In this document: piece by piece, positions 19,743 through 30,083 of the stretch
Numbering within the stretch: position 1 is the stretch's first letter
How the letters are laid out: every line of letters begins with the position of its first letter
Assembly: GCA_025094145.1 (NCBI GenBank)
Contig: JALLLS010000113.1
Location: forward strand, 1-64,000
From: Spinellus fusiger
Lineage: Eukaryota > Mucoromycota > Mucoromycetes > Mucorales > Phycomycetaceae
Length of the DNA stretch: 64,000 nt
Reading direction: 5' to 3'
Translations under genes and position numbers: made by a program
Notes under the pieces: generated by a model
Database searches by the model: none
What the model saw: only the letters and a program-made list of their open reading frames with translations
Told to the model about the DNA's origin: nothing

Positions 19743-22700
19743 AGTCTCTATAGGCCTATGGAATGCCAATGGACTTCAACAGTCTATGGTATATGACATT
19801 ATGACACACTCACACTCCTTTACTATGCTCTTTATCACAGAAACCTGGCTCCTCTCTCCCTCCCACCTCCCTACTTCCTGGACACAGTTCCACACCTATG
19901 GCAAGCCTGTTGAGAACAGCTACCGTGGCTCACTTGGTATCTGTGCTCTTGTTTCTCCCTCCTGTCCCTACCATGTTACCCACATCCCTATGCCCTCCCC
20001 CTATGCCCTTGGTGTCCAAATTGGTTCACTGAGAATTATATGTCTCTACCTTCCCCCCTCCCTTTCCCTTGAAGACACTTTTGCAGTGCTCAACTCCATT
20101 CCTTTGACAGAGGACACAATCATCTGTGGGGATCTGAATGCAAGACTTGGTGCAGTTCTTGGGGACCATGACACAAATCCTAGAGGTACAGCCCTACTGG
20201 AATGGCTAGAAGAACGTCAGCTGTATGTCCAGAACAGCATGCATGCCTTTGGTCAAGCAACCTACCACTCTTTCTGACAAGAACAAGAGATGAGTAGCAT
20301 TGTGGATCTGTTTGTGTCCAACTGTCTCTTTGACAACACATTCATGATGGTGTATGGTGATCTCTCTCTTGGTTCAGACCATAGGCTGCTCAGTATGACA
20401 TTTGATCATGACATGTCTACAGCTCCTCTCACACCACCACCCATCAGAAGAATGTGGAACCTCTCATGCCTTGTGGAGCCAGATGTTGCTGATCTATACA
20501 GAGACAAGTTTGATAGTCTCTCCTCTCAACTATGTCAACTAATTACATCTACAGTGAGCAATCCTCCTGGTGTCTGTCCTGACATTGATGGCCTAACAGA
20601 TCAGCTCAGCAGCTGCATCTACTCTGCTTTGGACAGCTCTGTTGGAAGCAAGACACATAGACCTGCACATTGGCAGAAGTTCTGGAGTGAGGCTCTGCAG
20701 GTGGCAGTTGAGAAGAGGGAGCACAGCTTCAAGAGCTGGAAAAGGGCAAGAGGCCTGGACAAGGTTTGTTGGTGGCAGAGGCACCTGGATGCACAGAGGG
20801 CCTTTAGGTGTGAGGTGCAAAGAGCCAAGAGAAGACACTGGCAGGAGTTTTGCAAGAGCATGGAGAGAGACTATGCAAAGGCTACATCCAAGGTGAAGCA
20901 GATTTGTAGAAGAAGACAGCCACAGCAGACATTCCAACACCCAGATGGGCCAGCAGCAGCAGCAGAAGTGATGAGCCAACACCTTGAGAGTGTTTATAGA
21001 GGCTCACTATTAACATCACTTAGACCACCAGTAACAGCACAGCAGCATCAGCATCCCTTCCCAGCAGCCACAACACCATTCTCACAACCTGTTGTCAAGT
21101 TCTGTATGAAGCTGCTGCCAAATAGGAAAGCACCAGGAGTAGACCACCTGAGAGCAGAAATGCTAAAGCCACTCAGCACCACCATTGTCCCCATTCTTTC
21201 TGGTCTGTTCACCATGTGTTGGCAGTGGTCCTATGTTCCTCTCCCATGGCGTCAAGCACAGGTGTTCCCCATCTTCAAAAAGGGTGACCCAAGTGATCCA
21301 GCCAACTACAGGCCAATCTCATTGACTTCTGTTCTCAGAAAGCTGTTTGAGGTATGTCTAGCACCAGACCTGCACAAGTACTCTCCCCCACTTAATGTTG
21401 CTCAGGGTGGATTCAGACCAAGACGAGGTGCACTGGACCAGGCTCTGTGTTTACACAACCTGATGAAGAGATATTATCAGAGACACCACCACTATCCTGT
21501 GGTAGCCTACTTGGACATCAAGGCAGCCTATGATACTGTAGACAGGAACCTGATCTGGGATGCCCTGCACAAGAGAAACACACCGCCACCACTGCTTGCT
21601 TTGCTTGTCCACTTGTTTGATGATGTCCATGTGTCAGTCATCCTGAACAACTATGTGTCCTCTTCGTTCTCTCCAGTAACTGGTGTACTGCAAGGCTCAG
21701 TTCTTAGCCCCCACCTTTATTCAATCTACATTAACCCACTTGCATGTCTTTTCAGAAGTGTGGCAACAGCAACAACAACACATGTGCAGTCTAGCTCACC
21801 ATCATCTTTGGCAGAGTATGAAGAATCACTAACAGACAACAGTAGCACCACTATGGATAAGCCTACAGGAATCAACTCACTCTTCTTTGCTGATGATATT
21901 GCTGTCTTTGGTAAGGTTGGAGAGGTTCAGCACATGCTGCGTTTGGCAGAGCACTACTCTGTTTCAGTTGGCTTTAGATGGAGTCCTTCCAAGTGTGCAG
22001 TGGTCCTTCCCCCTTCTGTTTCCCAGGCCAACCAGTTCAAGATATATGGAGAGGCCCTTCCAGCAGCCAATGAGTTTATTTACCTTGGCATGCCCTTTGT
22101 CTACAATGGAATCAACTCCTCTGGGATTATCTCACACAGAAAGCAAGCCACAATGTTTGCCATGTCCACACTGCATGCTGTTGGTGCCTCACGTTCTGGT
22201 TTCTCTTTGCTCCTCAGCTCAAGACTATACAAGACCTTCATTAGGCCAAAGTTTGAGTATGGTCTGGCAATCACTGTTCTTTTGAAGAAAGATATCAAAG
22301 CTCTGGAGAAGATACAAGACAGGTGCCTAAGAATGATCATAGGTGGCCACCCCACTAGCTCCACTCAGGTTTGAAGCATATCTGTGACCTGCCCAGCATG
22401 AGTTTCTGCTCAGACTCTCTCAAGACAAGGTTCTGTCTACGTGCTGCCTCACTTCCACCCCAATGTCTTTTGTCTCTGCTGTTGAACAGTCCAGGAGTGC
22501 CACTACTTGAACCACTCACCAAGAATCATCTCTTTGCCTCTCTTCCAGGAGTATTGCCAGAATCATCTGCACAGCTTAGGCAATACTTCCAACAACAACA
22601 CCAACAGCTCCTTGACCAGTACCTGCAAGTGACAGACAAGGTGCTCATCAAGGCATGCAGGCCAACACTTGGCATTGATCCAGTCCTCTTCTTGCCAGCA

Positions 22701-23054
22701 ACCAGACATGACAGAAGCAGGCTCATACGTTGGAGAATGGGATGGCTTCCTGGTAAGCCACGTCCATGTCAGTGCAGTCCAGCAGAGCACACCTCCAGAA
22801 GACATCTTGCAGAGTGTCCAGCAATTCCAAGGGACCTATAGGATCAACTGCCACCAGCACCACAACACTGCCATCCATTGGATCACACCATCAACTGTCT
22901 TTCTAAGAAATCTTTTTCCTGTCCTTCTTTCTGGGTGCCTCTACATACAATTCTCTGGCATATAGACCAGCTTTGCAACCCTGACAGTGAGTTTAGTCCC
23001 CACTCAAGTCCAGGCATGCTTTGGCATGATCAAGTGCACCAGGTGCATGAATGA
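19735..23054 (+). pseudogene. LINE A ORF2: AP-endonuclease / reverse transcriptase, broken (copy 2)
   Basis: As copy 1, with endonuclease, reverse transcriptase (FADD box near 21885) and C-terminal Cys/His motif. This copy lacks the copy 1 deletion and is open from 20290 to 22374. It has its own one-base deletion near 22370. The in-frame TGA (20275-20277) and TAG (22839-22841) are shared with copy 1. The shared stops therefore predate both insertions or were present in the source, which implies either mobilisation in trans or tolerated readthrough. Confidence 0.85.
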
Positions 23055-23710
23055 ACAGCTTTTTGTTCTGCTTCTCTGGCCTTCTCCCTCTCACTGTTAC
23101 AATCTTTTAACACAGCTGCAGAGTGGAGAGCAGGGACAGCCTTAAAGTCCAGTAGTCTTAGTTTCTTTCTCTTGCCTGTCTTTTTTTGTTCTTTTGTCCT
23201 GTAGAACTTTTTTGTTTATTTCAATTAGTACAAGGAGTGCAGTAAGGCTTCATTAAGCAAATGCATATATCTCCTTTAATAAAAAATCTTTAACCTATAC
23301 TATCAAAGAACTTCTCTTTTTTGTCTATGCTAGACACTGCGCTATCAAATAGAGTAATACTATTGGCTGCACATGTCTTCCCTTTTTGGAACACACATTA
23401 TCCTGTGTGGATACACACAGATAATATAATATAATTAATAAGATAAATGCTAATGCAATATATTGTCTTGGCTTAACATGTTCACTGTGAAGAGAACATA
23501 AAGACAAAACATGTATGTGCAATTGTACACTGTAGAATTTAGTATAAATAATCAAGTGAATTCAATGAATAAACATTATCTTCTATCTTCTCTTTTATTC
23601 TTCTTCTTTGATCTATGTGGGCTTCAGTCCAAACCAAAAACCACTAGCTATTCCACTTTGTGCACATACCTCTGGGCCTAGAACTATTCTGTCCAAATTA
23701 GGGAACAACA
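23055..23710 (+). repeat. LINE A 3' tail plus co-duplicated flank, copy 2
   Basis: Counterpart of 7219-7872. It contains the LINE 3' UTR, the tRNA-Asp-like 21-mer (23295-23315) and about 390 bp of extra sequence ending 'gggaacaaca' at 23710. In copy 1 an older LINE C frame continues past this point; here it does not. Confidence 0.7.
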
Positions 23711-24668
23711 ACTTTGACACATGATGTTGTGAGGTTGCCAGCCTCAGTGACTGCCAAGTGTAGTGCAGGGAATTAACTTTACAAATTTCTCTGTTCCTTG
23801 ACTATTTCCTTTTTGGTTCTGTTTCTCTTTCTTTCCTTTTTTTGTTGATCTTCTCTTTTCTTCCTTTTTTGGAAACCAATATGTTTCTGACATTTTCTGT
23901 ATGTGGTAAAGAGATCAATGCTCTTGTCCCACAATTCTTTTCCTTTCTTTACTCTTTTTCTCATACTATTCTGTTTTCTACCTAAACTTGTTTTCTCTTT
24001 TCTATGATGTATTTCTTTATGCTATTTTAGTTTCTTTTTCTTTTTTTTGTTTTCTCCTGAAGAATCATTGTTATAATGTATTCTTGTAACAATGCTAGTA
24101 TAGTTTATTAAATTTGTAGTTATTATTCATCCATGCTGTAGTAACAATGCAATGGTTGTAATTCATTTTCTCTAAGATTGATTTCTTATGAAATCATTCT
24201 CTATTTTAACATTTAGTTCTTTAGTATAAATATCCCATTAACCAAGAACTGAAATAAATTGTCAAATACTACTCCAAGATCTTTTATTATCTTTTATTCT
24301 TCTGTTATTTTCTTTTGATATCTTCTGATACAAGTTGTGGGCAGTGCTACTGTGTTTTCTTGTGAAGTATCATTGTTATTTACAAATCAATTCTTAGCAA
24401 AGTATTGATTGCATTCTGTTATTTTGTACCTGCATGTACTGTTTTTCCCCTTTTATCTGTTTTTTTTTGCTTCACCATTGTGTTGCAAAGTATCATTCTT
24501 ATTTGGTTTCATAGTCTATTCAATTGAACAGACTATTCCCCTACCCTTTTTATTTGTTCACAAACCCTACCTCCAATTTCTATTCTGAACCCTTTTCTTA
24601 CCCTATTACTCTACCTTTCTATCCATCATACACACAGGTATAAGTACCACACGCGTCAACTTTGTTAC
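23711..24668. other. T-rich intergenic sequence
   Basis: About 950 bp, strongly pyrimidine/T-rich from 23800 to 24600, with many short TTCTTTTC-type runs. No open frame with domain content, no repeat shared with the rest of the window, and no RNA gene until tRNA-Leu. Confidence 0.5.
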
Positions 24669-24752
24669 TCCAAGTTGTCCGAGTGGTCTAAGGAGCCTGA
24701 CTTAAGATCAGGTCCTCGTAAGAGGGCGAGGGTTCGAACCCCTCACTTGGAA
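24669..24752 (+). tRNA. tRNA-Leu (anticodon UAA)
   Basis: 84-nt class II tRNA: acceptor TCCAAGT/ACTTGGA, anticodon loop CTTAAGA (TAA), long variable arm (TCCTCG TAAG AGGGCGA region), T arm GAGGG TTCGAAC CCCTC, discriminator A. No intron. The 3' end of LINE B lies about 114 bp downstream. Confidence 0.95.
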
Positions 24753-24866
24753 CTCTTTGTTAAAGCATTTTATATATATTATACTGTCTTTTAAAGGACT
24801 AGTAGGGATATGTAAACAAATAGCATGGCCTTTTTTTGCTAAAATCTCATTTTGGACTCACTAAGG

Positions 24867-24883
24867 GGTGCCATTAGTACAGT
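24867..24883. repeat. 17-bp target-site duplication of LINE B (left)
   Basis: GGTGCCATTAGTACAGT occurs here and again at 30067-30083, exactly flanking LINE B. The right copy continues into GGCTCC, the start of the Tc1-type terminal sequence, so the original target was the edge of that transposon. Confidence 0.85.
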
Positions 24884-25277
24884 TCAAAGTATTTTTTATT
24901 TGTGGGTGTTGATTGCTATTCGCGCATTGGGCATGTTAGCCACCCTATGAGAACTTTTGAAAAAATAGAATAAGCATTAAAACACTTCAAATATGAAAGT
25001 GAAAAAAAAGAATGCAAATGAATGGGAAACAGAAGGACCGAGAAATACAAAACCTCAGATGAGGGAAAAATGATGAAAAATGAGAAATGATGGTAAAATG
25101 AGAATTATGAATAGACATCCAAAAGGCCATAAAGTCAGCAAGGAAACCAGGACACCAAAAAGATAACCGTCATCCTGTGGTAATCTGAAATCCAATGAGG
25201 GATACTTAGAGCAACTTGGACAATCTTGAGAATATATGTAGCAACTACACTAGCAGCTTCTGGCTTTGCTAAACGGG

Positions 25278-28200
25278 TTAAGAATGGGTGGTAGAGGAGA
25301 GATCGGAGGAGAAGTGAGGATACAGCGTCTGTTGCTGCAGGAGTCTTTGCACTCTATGGCGGCGTTGGCGTTCCTGCTCAACACACCCATCAGCAGCCTC
25401 AATGAGCAGGCTACCAGCTGATGGCTCTACCTTAAAGTCTCGAGTAGACGTGGCTCGATCAATGGCTTGCAGCAGTATTAACAAACTGGGCCAAAGGTCT
25501 CGCCATTCAACAAAAGACTTAACCGTGCGCGGCAGAAGATTTAGACAATAGTCAATTGGATGAATGTCTTGTGGTGGTGCAGGAACTAGGAAGAACAAGA
25601 ACGTGGAGCGTTCATGGTCAACGAATGTGCAAGTGAGAAAGTGGTCCCGATTGGCAGATGGGTGGCCACATTGGCAAGGAACTGAAGGTGTTGGTGGTAA
25701 CCAAGCAATCCTCCATTTTAGTAGACGATGTCTTTCTTTGCGCATGCACGGTAGTAGAAGGATTGGATCCCAAACAGGTCTACATAGTCCATGGGCTACC
25801 ATCACCAGCGGATTCTTGCCACGTACTAGACTAGTAATTTCACTTTGAAGACGTTCAAGATAAGCTACTTTTAATGGATATTTAGGAGGGTTGTGAGCCC
25901 GTCCTATTCTTTGAGCATTTTGCCAGAGTACATTGCCACGTAGCTTAATCCATCTGGCTTTACTCTGGGGTGCTTCAAGCTGCGGGACAAGGCACCAGAG
26001 GAGGGTGTCTTCAGGAAGGGTAGCTGCGCGCTCAACAAATTTGGCTTGCAGATAAAGAAAACGAGAGTATATGTTAGGGAGGGCAGCTAATTGGGCAACC
26101 TGGATCGTTCCAAACCTAGCAGTAGCAGATCTAGCAAGACAAAGTCTCAGACAAGCAGACTGACAGATTTGTAGCGGGCAGATGCCTAGTCTATTGACAT
26201 TACAAATAGCCAACCCATACTCAAGGATAGGCCAAACAAAAACAGTATACACTCTTAGGGCTGCTGTAATCCCAAAGCCATACATGTTTACACCCATTCC
26301 TCTCAGCTTTTGCATTACTGCAATTGCCTTGACTTGTGAGTGTGAGAAAAGTGCGTCTTGGTTAATACCTTGACGTGAAAAGGGGATACCAAGGTACTTG
26401 AAAGTATCACAGGTTGGAAGCTTGTTGCCATAGAGGTAAAACGGCACATTGGCCGGGGCATTGAGTACTTCACATTTGGAGGGACTCCATTTGTAACCAA
26501 GGAGGGTCGAGTGAATTTTGGCAAGTGCCAGCATTCGATGTATATCTTCTGGGCAGCCCATAAGAGCCACATCATCAGCATACAACAAACAATTCACAGG
26601 AGCCCAAGTAACAGTGACATGAGACGGACTGTAAGAGGAATCTGACAACTCAGAAGAGTCATCCAAAACTGTAGAAGTAGGAAAAGGATTGTGAAGGGAA
26701 TTCTGTAACTTGTCAAGCAATGCGTGAACAGTTGCCTGTGGGGAAGCAAAAGAGAAAGGATTTCGAGCACAGAGATTAATGGACCGTCCCATGGTAGGTG
26801 GGTGCATACCAACCAGTATTGGGGATACCGAAGCAAACCTCAAGAAACGTGGAAGAGTATCAATGAAAATAGAATAAAGAAATGGAGAAAGAATACTACC
26901 CTGTAAGACTCCTCGTTTAGGTGCAATGTCCCGGGATGCTACATTTTTCAGAATCACATTCACCACAATGTCATCAAACAAATTCTGTAGTAGCAAGAGC
27001 AACGGCTGAGACACGAAGGGCATCAGCGACTCCCATATGACAGAGCGTTCCACACTATCATATGCAGCTTTAATATCTAGGAAGACGACAACTGGAGGTT
27101 TTGGATCTTGCTCTCCTGATCCTTGGGCAGCGTACAACCCCATAAGTTCGTGGAGACAGAGGGCCTGGTCTAGAGTTCCACGACGAGCGCGAAATCCACC
27201 TTGAGCCATGTCCAATGCAGGCATGGTCGAAAGGAGCTCCCCAGCTATACATCTTTCTAAGAGCTTACGAAACACCGATGTCAAGCTAATAGGCCGATAG
27301 TTACTAGGGTCATCCTGCTCTCCTTTGTTTTTGTAAATAGGTACCACCTGTGCTGTTCTCCAGGCCACAGGCGTCCACGACCATCTCCAACACAATGTGA
27401 AGATCTGATGTAACAGAGGCACTAGCACTCGAACTAGGGGTTTGAGCATTTCTGCTCTAATATGATCAATGCCTGGTGCTTTTCGATTTGGCATCTTTCG
27501 AATAGCAGAGTGAATAAAGTCTACGTCCCATGGGACTGGATTGTCTTGGAGAGTAAACTCCTTACGCTCCTGTCTTTCCGTAGATCCGCCAAACACTCTC
27601 TCTAGGTGGTCAATCATGCAATTGGCAGCATGCCGAGGGCCCTCTGAAGATGACAGGGAAATTGGCAAACGTCTCCGCAGCCTCATTCCTTTCACAGCAC
27701 TTGTCATCTCTGTTAAGCCCTTACGGACTTTATCACAAAATACATGCCAGGTTTGTTGTTGTGCTTGCCTTATAGCCTTTTTCAAAGCTAAACACGCTTC
27801 CTCATACAAGCAGTGGGCTTCAATGCATTCAATATCATTGCCTACCCATCGTCTAAAACAATAAAGTTCTTGACGACGGTCAGCTAACTGTTGTAGATCA
27901 GCATTCCAGTAGCTTTTCCAAGCTTTTGGATGGGATTGTGCGCGCCCTACGCTATCATCCAGGGCCTTGTAGATTGACTCATTGAGTCTCTCAGCAAAGT
28001 CCTCCATCTTAACAGAGCACAACGGGGTTTTGTCTTCCAATATTTTTTGGATCTCTCTTTGCAGTTCACCTGTGTTCTCTGCAAAACATCGCTTGTACTG
28101 GTCACAGACTGTTTGTTTGTTTAAACGTTGCAGTCTCCAGAGGCAACGGACAGCTGTTTCTGTCATGAGCGGTGGCATGAGCACCGGCTGAAAGGACAGC

Positions 28201-28871
28201 TCACACAAGTGGTGGTCTGAACCTAACGTCAGATCGTCCCTAATGTGCAAGCACACTTCGGAGAAGTTGTAGCTTCTTGACAGGAACAGGTCAATAATGC
28301 TAGCAAACCGACGACCATCTGCTAGAATTCGCTCATATGTAGGCAAGCCAAATGCCAACTCTGAGTTCCACAAGGTTAGATCCTGACGGCGGATCCAGTC
28401 TTCAAATCCCACATGTCTGTTGTTTATGCCATGATCTCCAGTCAGGCGGCCTAAACGTGTATTCAGGTCACCAAGGACGAGTGTGAAGTTGTCTATGGGT
28501 AGTGAATTCAACCTTTCCGCAGCCTCACTAGACGACAGCCTCGGAGGTAGGTACAGACCATGGAGTGTATATGGGCCAATCCTACAGGAGACCACAAAAG
28601 GATTAGTAATTGGTAAGGAATGTACATGGTAAGGAAAGTCAGGACGAATAAAGAACAAAACTCCATCAAAACCTCATCCAGCATCACCATGGGCTGTAGC
28701 ATAGTTGTGTATTTGTATCCAGGGGCACCTCAACATTTGCATGTCTTTGGTCAGGAAAGTCTCTGTCACTAAAAGTATATCAATATCATTCTGCACACAC
28801 ACATTCAGAACGTTCACCAGTTTGGGCCTGATTCCACAAGCATTCAATAGACCAATCTTCAGTCTATTCAT
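25278..28871 (-). pseudogene. LINE B ORF2: AP-endonuclease / reverse transcriptase with one in-frame TGA
   Basis: About 1,197 codons in a single frame. Endonuclease motifs are VTETFL, GDLNTRLG and SDHHLC. Reverse transcriptase has RKAPGIDHIRAEML, FLDIKAAYDSVER, GVLQGSILSPFLYSI and the catalytic YADD (about 26,570). The C-terminus has WRIAWLPP then CQCGH...H...C. The only defect is TGA at codon 66 (28674-28676), between HGDAG and GFDGVLFF, where Arg (CGA) would fit the family. The ATG (28869-28871) overlaps the ORF1 stop as ATGA, suggesting termination-reinitiation. Whether the TGA kills the element or is read through cannot be told from sequence. Confidence 0.85.
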
Positions 28872-29821
28872 AATTCTTCTCGGTGGATGTTTTGGGCGTC
28901 TCCCTCATCTTCTTCCATAGCTGAGCCTGATCCAAATGCCTGGATGGCCTCTTCTTCAAGGGTGGCGGGGCGGCTGGCAACTGGGGTCTTGGCCTTGAGA
29001 TCCGCCAAGAGCTTCTCAAAGGCAGTGGCAGAGAGGCAGGGAGTGACATTACCAGAGCCAAAGTGGCGAGCAATGCTGTACCCTAAGTGGGTGGGGGAAC
29101 GAAGACAGGTGTTTGACACTCTCTGGTCAAAGAGTTCCTGGGCCTTTGCAGCCTTGGTACTGTTGGTTTCCCCTTGGAGCTTTGGGTCTGCAATGACTGC
29201 AGTGGACACAGGGTTGAAGTCCTTCACTGGACTGATCTTAAGCTTCTCAAGGTGCTCCTCGAGTTCCTTCTTGTAGCTGCTGTGGACCAGCAGCGCAACT
29301 GTTCCCCTTGCCGGGAAGTGGATGTCAATGATCCGTGACTGTTGGATCTTCAACAATCCCAACATCTTGCGGACCTGGCCATACTTAAGGTATCGGCGGC
29401 AAGGGACGTATACAAATTCGTACACTGAGGGTCCAGTGGCCTCCTGCAAGGCACGTACTGCTTGTGCCTTAAGCACTGCTTTGGCCTTTGTAGGCTTCTT
29501 GGCCTGGGGGTTCTTCTTTGCCATGCTGGCGTAGGTGGTGGGTGTGGGTGTGGGTGTGGAGGTTGGGGCATGCTTTGAAGCAGCAGTCGAGTTGTCCTGC
29601 TTGGCAGGGGTGGCAGGGGTGGCAGGGGTGGTGGTGTTGGTGGTGTTGGTGGTGCTGGTAGTGGCCTGAGCCTGGAGGGATGCAATCATTGCATCCTTGG
29701 CCTTCAATTGGGCCTCCAATTCCTGGATACAGAGTCCAAAGATCTCCATCTGTTTTTGGATTGCCGCCATCATCTGCAGCATTTGTTGGGCGTGGGTGTC
29801 GGCCTTTTCCACCTTGGACAT
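28868..29821 (-). CDS. LINE B ORF1 protein
   Basis: 317 residues, intact. A helical N-terminus (VEKADTHAQQMLQMMAAIQ, ELEAQLKAKDAMIASL) looks like a coiled coil. A Thr/Pro-rich linker (about 75-100) and a Lys-rich segment follow. The conserved C-terminal domain is shared with LINE A ORF1: YVPCRR, IDIHFPARGTVALLVH, ADPK. RNA binding in the retrotransposon particle is the expected role by analogy. The TGA stop overlaps the ORF2 start by 4 nt. Confidence 0.8.
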   Translation of the reverse strand: MSKVEKADTHAQQMLQMMAAIQKQMEIFGLCIQELEAQLKAKDAMIASLQAQATTSTTNTTNTTTPATPATPAKQDNSTAASKHAPTSTPTPTPTTYASMAKKNPQAKKPTKAKAVLKAQAVRALQEATGPSVYEFVYVPCRRYLKYGQVRKMLGLLKIQQSRIIDIHFPARGTVALLVHSSYKKELEEHLEKLKISPVKDFNPVSTAVIADPKLQGETNSTKAAKAQELFDQRVSNTCLRSPTHLGYSIARHFGSGNVTPCLSATAFEKLLADLKAKTPVASRPATLEEEAIQAFGSGSAMEEDEGDAQNIHREEL

Positions 29822-30066
29822 TTTGTTCTCCTCGGTTCTTGCTTGGGTGCGTTTGGCAAGCAGTTTTTCTTTTCTGCTTTTAGGGACGTTGGTAAGGCCA
29901 AACTCGAAGGGTTTGGCGGGTGGTGCTGAGGTGGGGTCCGTGGTTAATGGATCCAGTGTGATATAGGTGGCGGGGGGTGTTGGTGTTGACGGATGGGTGA
30001 TTGTAATGTTTGCTGTAGATTTTATTATAACTCTTTGGGGTAATATTTATTACGCGAAAGAGCTCT

Positions 30067-30083
30067 GGTGCCATTAGTACAGT
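30067..30083. repeat. 17-bp target-site duplication of LINE B (right)
   Basis: Second copy of GGTGCCATTAGTACAGT at the 5' end of LINE B. Its TA-CAGT portion is also the TA dinucleotide plus first bases of the Tc1-type transposon, so LINE B integrated across that transposon's edge. Confidence 0.85.

Larger units (their letters stand above)
18626..23294 (+). mobile_element. LINE family A, copy 2
   Basis: Same organisation as copy 1: 5' region, ORF1, overlapping ORF2 and 3' UTR. It starts immediately at the 5' end of tRNA-Asp. Copies 1 and 2 differ by scattered substitutions and single-base indels, so both derive from a recent common source. At 23295-23315 the sequence matches the tRNA-Asp 5' end and flank (18611-18631) at 20 of 21 positions. 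This could be the duplicated target marking the 3' end. Confidence 0.9.
24884..30066 (-). mobile_element. LINE (non-LTR retrotransposon) family B, near full length
   Basis: 5.18 kb on the minus strand with a 5' region of about 245 bp, ORF1 (29821-28868), ORF2 (28871-25278) and a 3' UTR of about 390 bp without a long poly(A). It is bounded by a 17-bp target duplication. It is visibly richer in CpG than LINE A, and only one lesion was found: a single in-frame TGA in ORF2. That suggests a younger or less mutated insertion. Confidence 0.9.
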
